From NCBI GenBank assembly GCA_019752635.1, contig JAIELX010000120.1, positions 32,494-96,493 on the forward strand: a stretch of 64,000 nucleotides of DNA. The letters run 5' to 3'. Of the stretch, positions 1 through 11,036 are shown piece after piece. The notes under the pieces were generated by a model, which was not told the origin of the DNA, searched no databases, and saw only the letters and a program-made list of their open reading frames with translations. This DNA is from Candidatus Obscuribacterales bacterium. GTDB taxonomy: Bacteria > Cyanobacteriota > Vampirovibrionia > Obscuribacterales > Obscuribacteraceae. Made by a program: the position numbers and the translations under genes. Numbering within the stretch: the first letter of the stretch is position 1; the number at the start of each line of letters is the position of its first letter.

Positions 1-2
1 GA

Positions 3-3000
3 GGATCTGGCGGTACATTCACACTTTCTGCCACATTGGGCGCAGTAACACTGGGTGCGGGTACTCTAAATGCCGATGCTGTCTCATCCGCATTCGCTCT
101 CGCGAATCCTGGTCAAAACCTGTACTCTGGTGGCAAAATTTCAATCACTGGTGCGAGTATTGTTGCCGCTGGTCCGGGACCATCTATTCTCAGCGCCGAC
201 GGGGTCGCGTTTGGACAAGGTGGCGAAATCAAGCTTGCTGCAAGCACTGGCAACATTACCTTAGGCAACGCTGGAGCCGTTGTTCAGACAAGGTCCCGTG
301 GTGGTTCCAGTGCTGGTGCCGGCGGGCAGGTGAGCGTGACGACCGGTGGAACACTAACTGTGAACGCCGGTGGGGTGGATGTAAGCGTCAGAGGGGCGAA
401 TGGCAACGGCGGCACTATTACCCTTGCCGACGGAACTGCGGGCTCCGGCAACCTCATTTTAGCCTCGGGCCTGCAAGTTAACGGTCTCGGCACTGGTAAC
501 GGTGGCACCATTAGCTTGAGCGCAGTCAATGGTTTTGTTGCTGTAACAGGCAACCTCCAAGCCAATGCCGGAACTACCGGTAATGGCGGAACCATCAGTA
601 TTGATTCGAGACAAGCCAGTGGCTTCCAGATCGGTCAAGCGTTGGCCGTTGGAGTCGGTGGTGTCAATGGCAGTATCACAGCTGACGGTGGCACTCTGAC
701 CGGTAACGGCGGAACCATATCCCTGAAGAGCCAGAACGGTGGTTTTGTGTTCACCTCTTCGGGCAATGTTTCTGCTTCAGCGCTAACATCTGGAAATGGC
801 GGCACGATCAGCCTGAGCAGCACCGCCGGTGCGTTCAGCATCGGGGGCGGCTCTCTGAACGCTAATGCCAACGGACCAGCCGCGCAGACCGGCGGTAGCG
901 TCACGATCGCAGTAACGCAATTCAATACTGCGGCAGCAGGGTTCGGTGTCAGCGCGACGGCCATCAACGCCAACGGAGCCAACAAAGGTGTTGGCGGCAC
1001 AATCAACCTCACAACGACCGCTGGCGGCACCACTATGAGAATAGGAACGGGCACCGGCATGTTGAATCTAACCGCGGCTGATGGCGGCAAGATCAATGCC
1101 ACTTCTGCTGGTAGTTTGTCCGTCGATGGCGCTGGGCTGACGGTTATCTGTATCGGTTGCAGCGCGCCCGTAGTGAATCTCACTGCCTTGGCCGGCGACC
1201 TCACGCTGTCAGGCATAATCAATGTTCAGTCGCCGTTTGGTGGCACACTGACACTAACGGATAACGGCGGAACGCTTACCGCTGCGCCTGGTACGTTGAT
1301 CAATACCAACACCCTGGTGATTGCTGGCAACGGAAACATTGGTACATTGGCCAATCCATTCGTACTGAACGCCTCGCCGTTAACGTTGAACACCACGGGG
1401 AACGCATTTATTGCGTCGCCCAATGCGGTGACGCTCGGAAACATAACCGCTCAAACTTTCGTGCTTACAGCCGGTGCTACTTTGGTCGGTTATCCAGCTC
1501 CGACAGTCGGCAACATCACTACAAGTGGTACCGTCAATGTGACGAACCTGACGTTGAATGCGAATAACGGCGGATCAATCTCGGTTCAGTCGCCGCTTAC
1601 CGCCACCAGCAACATTGCACTCAATGCTACAGGCAATGGCACGATCAATGTAGTGGGTGGAAGTCTCAATTCGGCAACTTTGAATCTGACATCGGTCAAT
1701 GGAAACATTGGCACAGCGCTTAACCCGCTTGCATTCAACTCCGGAACTGTAACCGTAAACACTGGCGCAAGTGCATTCCTTAATAGTACCGGAGCCGCTG
1801 CAGTCACAGTGAACGGGCCCGGAGCCGGTGCTGGAGTTGGCAATACATTCAACTTAATTTCGAACTCTAACATAACGGTATCGCAAGCGATCTCCGCTAA
1901 TGTCATAAGCCTAGCCGGCAACCCGGCCAATAATGTTGGCATTTCGGTGCAAGCACCTATCACTGGAAGTGGTGTCGCAAGTACTGTTCAGCTAACAGCT
2001 ACCGGCACAGGTTCAATAACTTCTTCCGGCACGGGAACCGTATCTGGAGGCACGGTCAATCTTAACACCGGCACTGGTGGCGTCGGCGGTCTGGGCGCTG
2101 GCTTTAACTCTCAAGCAACCGTGTTGAACGTGCAGACTGGTGCCGCAAGCACTGCGGGCGTTTTCATAACTAACGCCAATGCTGCCGGCACCATCAACAA
2201 CGTCAACGCAAACGGCGGTCAGTTCCAGCTGACCAGTACTCCGGCAAACGGAACCGTGAGCTTTACTGGTGCGGTGAATGCAACTTCCATTCTATTGCAG
2301 GGCAACACGGGAACCAATACTTCGTTCAACATCGGACCGGCTGCTACTCTCACATCAAGCAACACGGGTGCCATAACTATCACCGGGACAGGCACTGGTT
2401 CGATAATCGCGCCTGGTGGCACCGGGTTACTGACTTCGGCGAACATAACGCTAACCGGAAACAACATTGGCGCTGCCGGTGGCAATGCTGTTAGCTTCCA
2501 GGCTCCGGGAATGCTGACTGCAAACCTGTCGCTCACTGCAACAGGTAATGCTTTTGTGAACAACACTGGCGTCGGTGCTGTCATCCTGACGAAGGGTGTT
2601 GCAGGAGGCGTGCTTAATTACGCTGCTACAGGAACCGGCGATCTGACTATCGCGACCGCCCTTGCCGGCAACAATATCTCGCTGCAATCTGGCGGAGTTG
2701 TCTTCCAGAATGCGAATATTACTGGTACCGGAGTTGGTAGCACCGTCACCTTAGTCGGCGGTAGTAAGGTCGTAGTCCCGGGGCAGCCGCCTGTAGCGGT
2801 AACTCAGGCTGCGAACACAAGTATCACTGCGGCTTTCGTCAATCTTGGAAGCGGCGTGCCTGTAGGCACGATGAACGGAGACGTAGGTACTGCTGCTATC
2901 CCAATTACGATCAATACGCCAACAGGACTTGCAGCGACGACAATCACTGCGAATACTCTCGGTGATGTATTCATCCGCAACAATGGCAACGTTATTCTTG

Positions 3001-6000
3001 GACCCGGGCCATCAACCGGTAATAACATCAACATCACTGCTGTCGGTGGCTTCAGCACGCCAGGCAGCATAACTGTCTCGGGACCTGTGACGGCTTCGCC
3101 AACGGGGACGTTGAACCTCAATACCAACTCGTTGATCAACAACAGCGTGCTCAGCGGAAATGTTGTGAACGTGACGAGCACTGCAGGACAGACGTTGACG
3201 ATAGCAGGCACGGGTACTACGACGTCGACCGGCGTCAACGGTGCGATAAGCCTCACCGCGTCTCCCGGGCTATTTGGTGGTCCTGGCGGAAACCTGGTAT
3301 TCGCTGGTGGAGCTAACCAAACCTACAACGGATTGACTAACTTCAACGCTCCGGGGAGCGGCCAGTCGGTAATCATCAATACTGGTGCCACCGTGACGGT
3401 CAATGGCATATTGAACGTCAACACTTCGAACTTTGTTCAAAGTGGCACGCTCAACGCGCCTACCGTCAACCTGAACAACCCCCCGGGTGCGCCTAACGTC
3501 ACATTCTCAAACCCCAATGGCGACCTGGTGCTGAACAGCAACATCTCGTTCAGCGGCAATTCAATCGCGTTAATTGCGAAAGGAAATATTCTGCAGGGCA
3601 GTGGCATATTCCAGGTCAGCACATCGAGCTTCAACAGAAATGGTGGCGATATACTCATTCTCGCCGGCTACGATTTCACGACCAGCAGCCTTGGACAATC
3701 GACAGTCACCGGGCTTTCTGCTCAGGGCGGTTCCGTTGTGCTTGCCGGATTGACCATCGACAGTTCCAGCAGCAACTTTGCTGGCGGCGGACGAGCCGGC
3801 AACGTAACCATCGTCGCCAATGCTGGCACTGCCAATGTGGGCATGATAAACGTTGGTTCCATTAATGCCTCCGGAGGCTTCAGCAATAAGGGTGGCAATG
3901 TTACCTTGATTGGCGCCGGCGGAATCATCACAAACCAAGGCGGCATTAATGCCTCCGGCACTGTTGGCGGCAACGTCACGCTCGCCGGCACCACATCGGT
4001 AGTTAACATGGTGCCGGTTATTTATCAAAATGTTTTGGTTAATGGCAGTGGCTCATTCACAGCCAATCCGGTCGCAGTGGCCGGGGCTGGTGCCGCGATT
4101 TTCATCAACGGATCGATTGCAACCAATGGCACCACAGGAGCCGGTGGTTTCGTTAACGCCTATTCTGATTCGCAAATTGCTATTCAAGGTGGAATCAACA
4201 CCAGCAGTCCGACGGCTGCCGGTAACGTGACGCTGCAAACGCTTGATGGAAGCATTGGTGTCGGCTTCGGCGGTGTAACCGCAAATGGTAGCAGTCCCAC
4301 ATTCGGCAGCATCAATCCGGGTGGCGCTGGTGCGAGCATCACGATCAGCGCGCCTAGTTTCATCACCATAAGCGGCAGTGTCGTATCGTCTGGTGGAAGC
4401 GTGCTGTCCGGGAATGCTGCCGGTGGCAAGGGCGGCAACATCGACATTCAGACCACTCAAGTGACCGGGGGCGGACTTCGGGTCGGCACAATCGCCATCA
4501 GCGGTGCAGTAGATGCTCGCGGTGGTAACGTGAGCTTCTCGAGTACCGGCAATGGTGGCGATGGCGGCAACATCGTCATGGCTTCCGGTTCGATGGGGAT
4601 CTCCGGAAGTGATAGTGGCGGCGCCAGTGTTGATTCTCGCGGCGGTACTAAAGGCAGTGGTGTCGGCAGTATCAACGGAGTCGCCGGTTCCATCACTTTA
4701 ACCACATCTGCGACTCAAAACGTTCCAACCAATTTGGATCTTGCTGCTACGTCGGCAGCGTTCAGCTTCCCTCAGACATTCGCATTGCCGGGCGGATTGT
4801 TCACCGTAGGCAATTTCTCCGTCGTTAATGGAGTCCAAGGGACCATTGCTGGTAGTGCCATCGTTAACTCCACAGTAAATGGAACGGGACGCATTTATCA
4901 AGGCACCTTCACTCAAGGAAACGTGACAATCAACGTCACTGGTGGACCGCAAAACATCGCTCCGCTTGGAGTTGTGAATCCGGATAACGGCGCTGGAGTT
5001 CGGACTGTAATTTCACCATCACAAGCGTTGGCCCTCTATCAGGTGAGCAGAGGTCTTCCCCAAACTGTTTCTTTGAATGCGCAGGGGCAGGCCACCGCCG
5101 GTGGCGTGGTCAATGTCAATGGTTTCGACCTGCAGCCATTCTCTACGTTCAATCTGACGCTAGCAGGCGGGTCGCCTGGTGCTTTCACGATGAATGTCGC
5201 GGGGGCGCGCCCGCTCGTCACTATCGGAGGCTTCGGGAACCTGATCTCCGGAACTCTGAACTTCACCACGCCCGGTGCTACGCCGTTTATCGACTTCGGT
5301 TTCAGCGGCATGAATCTTGGCACCACCGGAGTCTTGCGCGCGTCGAATACCTCGACATTGATTCTGGGTGGAGCTGGTTCCACATTCACGAACCGTGGCT
5401 TGATAGAAGCCGGCAACGTGATGATCGCGACGGATTTTGGTTCAGCGACGTTCAACCAAACAAACGGAGGTACTATTCAAGGAGCCGCCGGCTCAATGTT
5501 CCCGGCTCTACTGATCAATCCTTCGTTGTCCTCGACCATGCTGTTCACAGTCAATTCAACTGCGTCGAACTTCAACCTTCCAGTAGTATTCGCTCCAGGA
5601 CAGATCCAAACCCGTTACACAACGTTGGCTCGAAACTTCGGCACCAACGTGAATGCCACGCCGTTTGTCAGCCTCTCGTTCGGACTGAGTACGCCGGTCA
5701 ATGCGCCTGGTACTGCTGTAGTCGGTGGAACCATAAGCAACCCGTCGTCGCTATTCATTAATACATCGTCGGTCATTGGTGCGTCCGGACCAACCGCATT
5801 GCAGATTGGTTCAAGCACGGGGCAGCTTGCTGCTTCGGCAAACATTACCGCTAAACAAGGGTTGTCCATAAATGCTGCCGGCGCTGTGACCATTGCCAAT
5901 CCGGCACCGTTGACTCCATTGGTGGCAACTGTTCTGGGAGTGACCGGGAACTTCGGAAGCATGAACTTGAACGTCGCCGGTAACTTCACCATCGGTGAAG

Positions 6001-9000
6001 GTGGCGTTGCTGGAACTCCGCAAGCCATATTGCAATCCAGCGGTGGTCTGCTTGTTCTCGCGGGCAGCAACTTCACAATGAACAACCGCTCTGCCATAAC
6101 AGCTAACAGCTTCACCACGCTGCTGCTTACGGGGCAGACTGGTGCAATGACCATGACTAACGCATCGATCACTGCCGGGGCACTGAATGCCCCGGCGGTG
6201 TTCCCGAATGTCAATTCTTCGCAAATCGCTTCAGCGGGCAGCCTGAGCTTCAGTTCGTCGGGCAGCGGTGGCGTATTGCTGAACAACAGCTCCATCACCG
6301 TTAATGGCGGCTTTACCGGTATTAACTTCAGCTCTCAGGGCGGCAGCTTCCAGCTTACAAATGGCAGCTCAGTGACCGTCAACGGAGGCTTCCTAAGTTA
6401 CAACTCAAGCCGTCCGTTGGTTTTGACAAGCAACAGCAGCATGAATGCTCTGACCCTGAACAATTTCCAGGGCAATATGCAGATTGGTGCTGGTCAAATC
6501 GACGCAACGAACTCGCACTTCAATGCCGCCAGCAACATGTCGATGAATGTCTTTGGTGTCGGAACACCGGACATTACGTTGATTGGTGGCACCATGACCA
6601 CCGTCACAGGCAACAGCATGAACGCTCGCAATATCACCCTCAGCGGTGCGATAAACGACGGGCGCAATCTGAGCTTCAGTGCTCAAGGTAATATCGCGAT
6701 TAACACGGCGGCGCTTAAGACTACCAATGGCAGCATAACTATGACTGCCGGTGGTGCCACCGGTATCACGATCACTAGCGGAAGTTCGAACATCGTCGCC
6801 AACGGTGGACCTGTTAGTATGAGCGCGACTGGACAGACCGCAGGTATTAACATCGGAACCGGCATCAACATCGAGGGGGGTACGCTGAACGTAGTTCCTC
6901 CCGCTCCGCCGACTCCGATTCAATTCTCACAGGTAGCGTCATTTGGTTCGGTTTCGTTGAGTACTAATGGGGCGGCCGGTATCACAATCGGTGCCAATTC
7001 GAACATCAGCGCAGTCGGTTCTGTCACCATCAGCGCGAGCGGCACCAATGCGCCTGTAAGTGTTGGTGGCTTCAACTACAACGCTTATGGCGGCTCGTTG
7101 TTCATCAACGCTGGCGGGACATTCACTGATACTGGCATGAGCGCGTACAATGCTCAGCCGATCAGTGCATCAGGCAATGGAAGCATAACGATAACGGCTA
7201 AGAGTGCGTCCTTCGGAGCCGGCTCTACCATGATCGCGGGGGCTGGAATCGGCATATCTGCAACTGGTGGTGTGCTGAGCCTCACAAGCAATACTCTGAA
7301 TGCCGTCGCATCTGGAGTCACTCTGTCCGGTTCGACGGGACTCTCCATTACGTCGACTGGTATCACCGCTAACGGAAACTCTTCGTTCAATAGCAGTGGT
7401 GGTGCTATTACTCTGTTGACCACTCCGGGAACACTAACAATCAACAATGGCAGCCTAACGATGGCGGCTCAAACGGGCATCAATATCGGTGCGAACCAGA
7501 CGATCAATGTAGCAGGCACCTTCGGAATTACTGCATCGGCGACGACATCTGCTATCGGAATCGGCAGCAACGTAGCCATTAACTCCGGCAGATTGACACC
7601 GTTTGCATCCACCGGTGAAACGTTGTTCCTTCCGAACTTCGAGACCTTTGGCGGGTTGACCATATCCGCCGGCAATGGTGGAATCACAATCGGTAATGGA
7701 AGTACGCTCATTTCGAACAGCATCAGTTCCGCGATGACTGTTGCCTCAACCGGCAACGTCGCGCTCGGAAACAACATCGTTCTGCAAGCCAATGGCGGCA
7801 ACCTTACTGTCACAGGCAACTTGAGCGACACTGGCAATGTGACCTATAGAGCTCGTGGACTTCAAACCGGTGCGACGTTTGTGGGCAATGGAATCGTTAA
7901 CATTGGTTCTGCCGGTGCAAACCTCGGCGCGGGCGATATTGTTCGCGCATACGGTAGCATCAGCATCGGAGCTTCTCCGTTCTCGTTCGGTGCAACTCCT
8001 GTTGCGCTCAACAGCGTGACAATCACGTCAACTGGTGCTGCACCGGGAATCAATCCTATTTCGATTACCGGTTCCACTGTATCGATAACGGGAGCCGCTA
8101 CATCTATCACCAGCGGTGGTGCGGTGAACATAACCAGTACCGGTGGTCTTCTCACATTGTCCACCACTCCAGCTAACAACACACCAATCAATGCGGGCTC
8201 CATCTCGCTGAAATCGGCTGGAGGAGTGACGATCGGCAATAACCAAAACCTGGTCGCTACCGGCGTCAATGGTGGCATCGTTATCACCGACAGCGGCGCG
8301 GCTGGCCAAATCAACATCGGTTCGGGTGTAAACATCACCGCAGGCACGCTTGCCGCGGGCGTCAATCCCGCTGCGGCAATCCAGTTCTCCAACATTGCGA
8401 CCTTCGGCAACATCCAAGTAGGAGCCGATGGAACCGGTGGCATTCTGATCGGAAATGGTTCGAATCTGACCTCAACCGGATTCAATAATGTGTTGACGTC
8501 CACCAAAGGTAGCATCACCACTGGAACCGGTGTTGTCTTTAATGCTCGCGGTAACAACGTCAACCTTGTTGCGTCGAACGCCGTATTGTTGGGTGCGTCG
8601 AACACATTCACCACGACGACTGCAAGCGGAACCAACGGGCAGGTAGTTCTGACCGGCACCTCCGGCGGGGTCAATATCGGCGCCAATACATCGTTCGCTG
8701 CGATGGGCAGCGTAGCGGTGAACACTACCAATAGCGCTGCAACTTTGCTGGTCAACAACGGAGTGTTCTTGAACTCCGGTTCAACAGTTGCATTCTCCGG
8801 CGGTATGGCTCAACTGGGTGGCGGTGGTGCTAACGCAATCATCAGTGGCTCTGGTGCCGTATCAGTGTCCGGACCAAGCATCACACTGAATCGGGTTCAA
8901 ATCACTGGCGCAGGCACATCGTTCAACTCCAGCACTACTTACACCGACTTGGGTTCGAACACCATTGGCGGCACATCGGTTTCGGTCAGCGCCGTCGGTA

Positions 9001-10781
9001 ACATAAGTATCGGCGCTGGATCTTCTTACAATTCGACTACTGCCGGGGGCACTTCGCTGTTTGCCGGCGGACGGTTCATTGATGCTGGTTCTCAGTTCAC
9101 CAGTACCTCTGGTGGCGTAAACATCTCTGGACAAAATGCTGCCGCTGGTCTAGACGCAGTCACTCTCGGCGGGACGTTCATACAGGCGCCCGGGTTTATA
9201 AGCATCACTGGCGGTGGTACCAACGGTTCCGTCAATCTGGGTACGGCCCTGGTTTCCTCGACCGCTAACGCGATTAACGTGAACTCCGGGTTGAACGTTG
9301 TTGTCGGCAATGGCGCCAGCGTACAAAGCGCTACGGGCACGACGATGACCGCCGGCTTCAACGGAACCTTCACTGCAAACGTAGGCAGCACTATCAGGGC
9401 TAATGCCGGCAATGTATCGATCAATGGACCGCAAGGGCTTGTACTCAATGGCAATGTGTCCGCAGGTACATTGGCCGGTGGCGCGCCTGCGTTCCCGACA
9501 CCACTGGTGAATGCCAATATATTCACCAGCGGCGCCGTCAATATAACAACTCAGCGAGGTATCGCGATCGGTAATGGCGCGACCTTCAATTCGGTTGGCG
9601 GAAACATCAACATCACCGCGTCCGGAACACAGGGAATCACTCTGGGCTCCGGACTAGTGATGCAAGCTAATGGCGGCAATCTGGTGGTGCTGAGCAACGG
9701 ACCAATCACGCAGAATGCACCGGCAGCGGGCAACGTGTTCCAGGCTCGCGCTGTCGGGTCGCTCGCGTTCTCCACTGGCGGTGGTATCGAATTTGGCGGC
9801 GGCACCGTAAGCAGTCAATTGTTTGGCCTCAAGAACAATCCGCCACCGGCAGCGTTTGGAGCCGGAACCGTCGTCAATAATGTCGGCGGCTCACTCGGCC
9901 TCAATTTGAGTTCCGGCGGCAGTGTCAACTTTACCCAGAACGGCAACCCGTCGACCTTTAACCTTAATGGTGGCGGCATAGTCATCGACTCCACCGGAGC
10001 GGCAAACTTCGTTCGCATGGATGGTGCGACCTTCACCGTAAGCGGCTACAAGGCGATCGGTTACAGTTATTCCGTCGCAGCAGCAACGTCTATTTTGGTA
10101 GATGATGATGAAGACGGTACCGTACGGAAACTGGCCGACATGTTCGTTCCTGGAAGCGAGCATGCTCATGTTCTGACCGCCAGAAGCAAGGAAGGTAAGG
10201 GACGTGCACGCGATCTCGGAGCCGTCAATATTGCGTTGGAAACCGGTGAGTTGGTCCTGCACCCTGTAGTTGACACCACCATCCACTCAACCCTTGCTGA
10301 CGTGAAAGTCAAGAAAGGCGGCTTGGTAGCGGTCTCGATCGAAGACGCCGGCATGAGGCTCGACAACTGCGGCGACCTCGGAACTGTTGTTCTGCAAGTG
10401 GGCAAGCATAAGTTCGAACTCAAATCGGGCGAAGAAGTGGTCATTTCCGATCACGAACTCACCGAAGACGAGCAAAAGAAAGCCGATGGCATCGGACGGC
10501 GCAAGTTCCAGAAAATCGCTCTGGACGGCGGAATACATGCCACCATGTGCGAAGTTTCAATCTCTGGCGTGCTAACTAACACTGCTCACTTAGAAGGACT
10601 TCGTAATCCCGCAAGCATGGTCGAGCGTAATCTGAAAGCCAAGATGATGAAGACTGCTGCGGCTGTGCACACTGTCACCCAGTCGCATGGTTTGTATCAA
10701 TCTAAGGCACGCGTCTTCGTTCCAGCCAAAAAGGCCCGACCGAGCTACGCAGCGGTTAGTTTCAACGACCTCGGCAAGTAA
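3..10781 (+). CDS. Giant repetitive beta-helix adhesin/filamentous hemagglutinin-like protein, 5' partial
   Basis: The frame is open from the first in-frame codon at position 3, so the true start lies left of the window. At least 3592 residues are visible. Most of the protein is an irregular array of Gly/Asn/Thr/Ser/Val-rich repeats with patterns such as GNGGTISL, NAGTTGNGG and SITITxSG. This is the usual look of right-handed beta-helix surface proteins. Charged residues are almost absent until about residue 3370. The last 200 residues differ: they start with an acidic DDDEDG stretch, then a segment of the form VKVKKGGLVAVSIE followed by VGKHKFELKSGEEVVI, which resembles a FecR-like sensor/anchor domain. 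The extreme C terminus is Lys/Arg/Ala-rich. No autotransporter barrel and no LPXTG motif is visible at the end. Role in adhesion or biofilm and surface location are inferred from the family; the export signal is outside the window. Confidence 0.85.
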   Translation, partial: GSGGTFTLSATLGAVTLGAGTLNADAVSSAFALANPGQNLYSGGKISITGASIVAAGPGPSILSADGVAFGQGGEIKLAASTGNITLGNAGAVVQTRSRGGSSAGAGGQVSVTTGGTLTVNAGGVDVSVRGANGNGGTITLADGTAGSGNLILASGLQVNGLGTGNGGTISLSAVNGFVAVTGNLQANAGTTGNGGTISIDSRQASGFQIGQALAVGVGGVNGSITADGGTLTGNGGTISLKSQNGGFVFTSSGNVSASALTSGNGGTISLSSTAGAFSIGGGSLNANANGPAAQTGGSVTIAVTQFNTAAAGFGVSATAINANGANKGVGGTINLTTTAGGTTMRIGTGTGMLNLTAADGGKINATSAGSLSVDGAGLTVICIGCSAPVVNLTALAGDLTLSGIINVQSPFGGTLTLTDNGGTLTAAPGTLINTNTLVIAGNGNIGTLANPFVLNASPLTLNTTGNAFIASPNAVTLGNITAQTFVLTAGATLVGYPAPTVGNITTSGTVNVTNLTLNANNGGSISVQSPLTATSNIALNATGNGTINVVGGSLNSATLNLTSVNGNIGTALNPLAFNSGTVTVNTGASAFLNSTGAAAVTVNGPGAGAGVGNTFNLISNSNITVSQAISANVISLAGNPANNVGISVQAPITGSGVASTVQLTATGTGSITSSGTGTVSGGTVNLNTGTGGVGGLGAGFNSQATVLNVQTGAASTAGVFITNANAAGTINNVNANGGQFQLTSTPANGTVSFTGAVNATSILLQGNTGTNTSFNIGPAATLTSSNTGAITITGTGTGSIIAPGGTGLLTSANITLTGNNIGAAGGNAVSFQAPGMLTANLSLTATGNAFVNNTGVGAVILTKGVAGGVLNYAATGTGDLTIATALAGNNISLQSGGVVFQNANITGTGVGSTVTLVGGSKVVVPGQPPVAVTQAANTSITAAFVNLGSGVPVGTMNGDVGTAAIPITINTPTGLAATTITANTLGDVFIRNNGNVILGPGPSTGNNINITAVGGFSTPGSITVSGPVTASPTGTLNLNTNSLINNSVLSGNVVNVTSTAGQTLTIAGTGTTTSTGVNGAISLTASPGLFGGPGGNLVFAGGANQTYNGLTNFNAPGSGQSVIINTGATVTVNGILNVNTSNFVQSGTLNAPTVNLNNPPGAPNVTFSNPNGDLVLNSNISFSGNSIALIAKGNILQGSGIFQVSTSSFNRNGGDILILAGYDFTTSSLGQSTVTGLSAQGGSVVLAGLTIDSSSSNFAGGGRAGNVTIVANAGTANVGMINVGSINASGGFSNKGGNVTLIGAGGIITNQGGINASGTVGGNVTLAGTTSVVNMVPVIYQNVLVNGSGSFTANPVAVAGAGAAIFINGSIATNGTTGAGGFVNAYSDSQIAIQGGINTSSPTAAGNVTLQTLDGSIGVGFGGVTANGSSPTFGSINPGGAGASITISAPSFITISGSVVSSGGSVLSGNAAGGKGGNIDIQTTQVTGGGLRVGTIAISGAVDARGGNVSFSSTGNGGDGGNIVMASGSMGISGSDSGGASVDSRGGTKGSGVGSINGVAGSITLTTSATQNVPTNLDLAATSAAFSFPQTFALPGGLFTVGNFSVVNGVQGTIAGSAIVNSTVNGTGRIYQGTFTQGNVTINVTGGPQNIAPLGVVNPDNGAGVRTVISPSQALALYQVSRGLPQTVSLNAQGQATAGGVVNVNGFDLQPFSTFNLTLAGGSPGAFTMNVAGARPLVTIGGFGNLISGTLNFTTPGATPFIDFGFSGMNLGTTGVLRASNTSTLILGGAGSTFTNRGLIEAGNVMIATDFGSATFNQTNGGTIQGAAGSMFPALLINPSLSSTMLFTVNSTASNFNLPVVFAPGQIQTRYTTLARNFGTNVNATPFVSLSFGLSTPVNAPGTAVVGGTISNPSSLFINTSSVIGASGPTALQIGSSTGQLAASANITAKQGLSINAAGAVTIANPAPLTPLVATVLGVTGNFGSMNLNVAGNFTIGEGGVAGTPQAILQSSGGLLVLAGSNFTMNNRSAITANSFTTLLLTGQTGAMTMTNASITAGALNAPAVFPNVNSSQIASAGSLSFSSSGSGGVLLNNSSITVNGGFTGINFSSQGGSFQLTNGSSVTVNGGFLSYNSSRPLVLTSNSSMNALTLNNFQGNMQIGAGQIDATNSHFNAASNMSMNVFGVGTPDITLIGGTMTTVTGNSMNARNITLSGAINDGRNLSFSAQGNIAINTAALKTTNGSITMTAGGATGITITSGSSNIVANGGPVSMSATGQTAGINIGTGINIEGGTLNVVPPAPPTPIQFSQVASFGSVSLSTNGAAGITIGANSNISAVGSVTISASGTNAPVSVGGFNYNAYGGSLFINAGGTFTDTGMSAYNAQPISASGNGSITITAKSASFGAGSTMIAGAGIGISATGGVLSLTSNTLNAVASGVTLSGSTGLSITSTGITANGNSSFNSSGGAITLLTTPGTLTINNGSLTMAAQTGINIGANQTINVAGTFGITASATTSAIGIGSNVAINSGRLTPFASTGETLFLPNFETFGGLTISAGNGGITIGNGSTLISNSISSAMTVASTGNVALGNNIVLQANGGNLTVTGNLSDTGNVTYRARGLQTGATFVGNGIVNIGSAGANLGAGDIVRAYGSISIGASPFSFGATPVALNSVTITSTGAAPGINPISITGSTVSITGAATSITSGGAVNITSTGGLLTLSTTPANNTPINAGSISLKSAGGVTIGNNQNLVATGVNGGIVITDSGAAGQINIGSGVNITAGTLAAGVNPAAAIQFSNIATFGNIQVGADGTGGILIGNGSNLTSTGFNNVLTSTKGSITTGTGVVFNARGNNVNLVASNAVLLGASNTFTTTTASGTNGQVVLTGTSGGVNIGANTSFAAMGSVAVNTTNSAATLLVNNGVFLNSGSTVAFSGGMAQLGGGGANAIISGSGAVSVSGPSITLNRVQITGAGTSFNSSTTYTDLGSNTIGGTSVSVSAVGNISIGAGSSYNSTTAGGTSLFAGGRFIDAGSQFTSTSGGVNISGQNAAAGLDAVTLGGTFIQAPGFISITGGGTNGSVNLGTALVSSTANAINVNSGLNVVVGNGASVQSATGTTMTAGFNGTFTANVGSTIRANAGNVSINGPQGLVLNGNVSAGTLAGGAPAFPTPLVNANIFTSGAVNITTQRGIAIGNGATFNSVGGNINITASGTQGITLGSGLVMQANGGNLVVLSNGPITQNAPAAGNVFQARAVGSLAFSTGGGIEFGGGTVSSQLFGLKNNPPPAAFGAGTVVNNVGGSLGLNLSSGGSVNFTQNGNPSTFNLNGGGIVIDSTGAANFVRMDGATFTVSGYKAIGYSYSVAAATSILVDDDEDGTVRKLADMFVPGSEHAHVLTARSKEGKGRARDLGAVNIALETGELVLHPVVDTTIHSTLADVKVKKGGLVAVSIEDAGMRLDNCGDLGTVVLQVGKHKFELKSGEEVVISDHELTEDEQKKADGIGRRKFQKIALDGGIHATMCEVSISGVLTNTAHLEGLRNPASMVERNLKAKMMKTAAAVHTVTQSHGLYQSKARVFVPAKKARPSYAAVSFNDLGK

Positions 10782-11036
10782 CCGGGACCCGGAGCAGCCT
10801 GTTCTCGAGGCCAACTCGGCGCGCTTACGCGCAAGTAGCTCGACCAACAGTTTTGAAGCGCTCGGAATTTTAGTTCAAAATACTTCGCGTAGTCGAGCAG
10901 TGTCATTTTGCCCGTAATCCCTGCCCCGCTCAATACTTACCGCCAATTAGCTCGGGACATTTGGCAAAATGCCGAATTATCGGAGTTTATATCGGGGGGC
11001 CGGCGAGGTAACTATAGTGTCGGGGGACTATAAACA

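Noticed and set aside
284..10538. Many minus-strand open frames of 60-300 codons opposite the adhesin
   Set aside because: They arise from the biased codon composition of the repetitive gene; their translations are Pro/Val/Leu-rich, lack ribosome binding sites and overlap a continuous 10.8-kb gene.
3..10781. CRISPR-like or tandem DNA repeats in the adhesin
   Set aside because: The repetition is at protein level and irregular; no constant-length repeat-spacer pattern is present.
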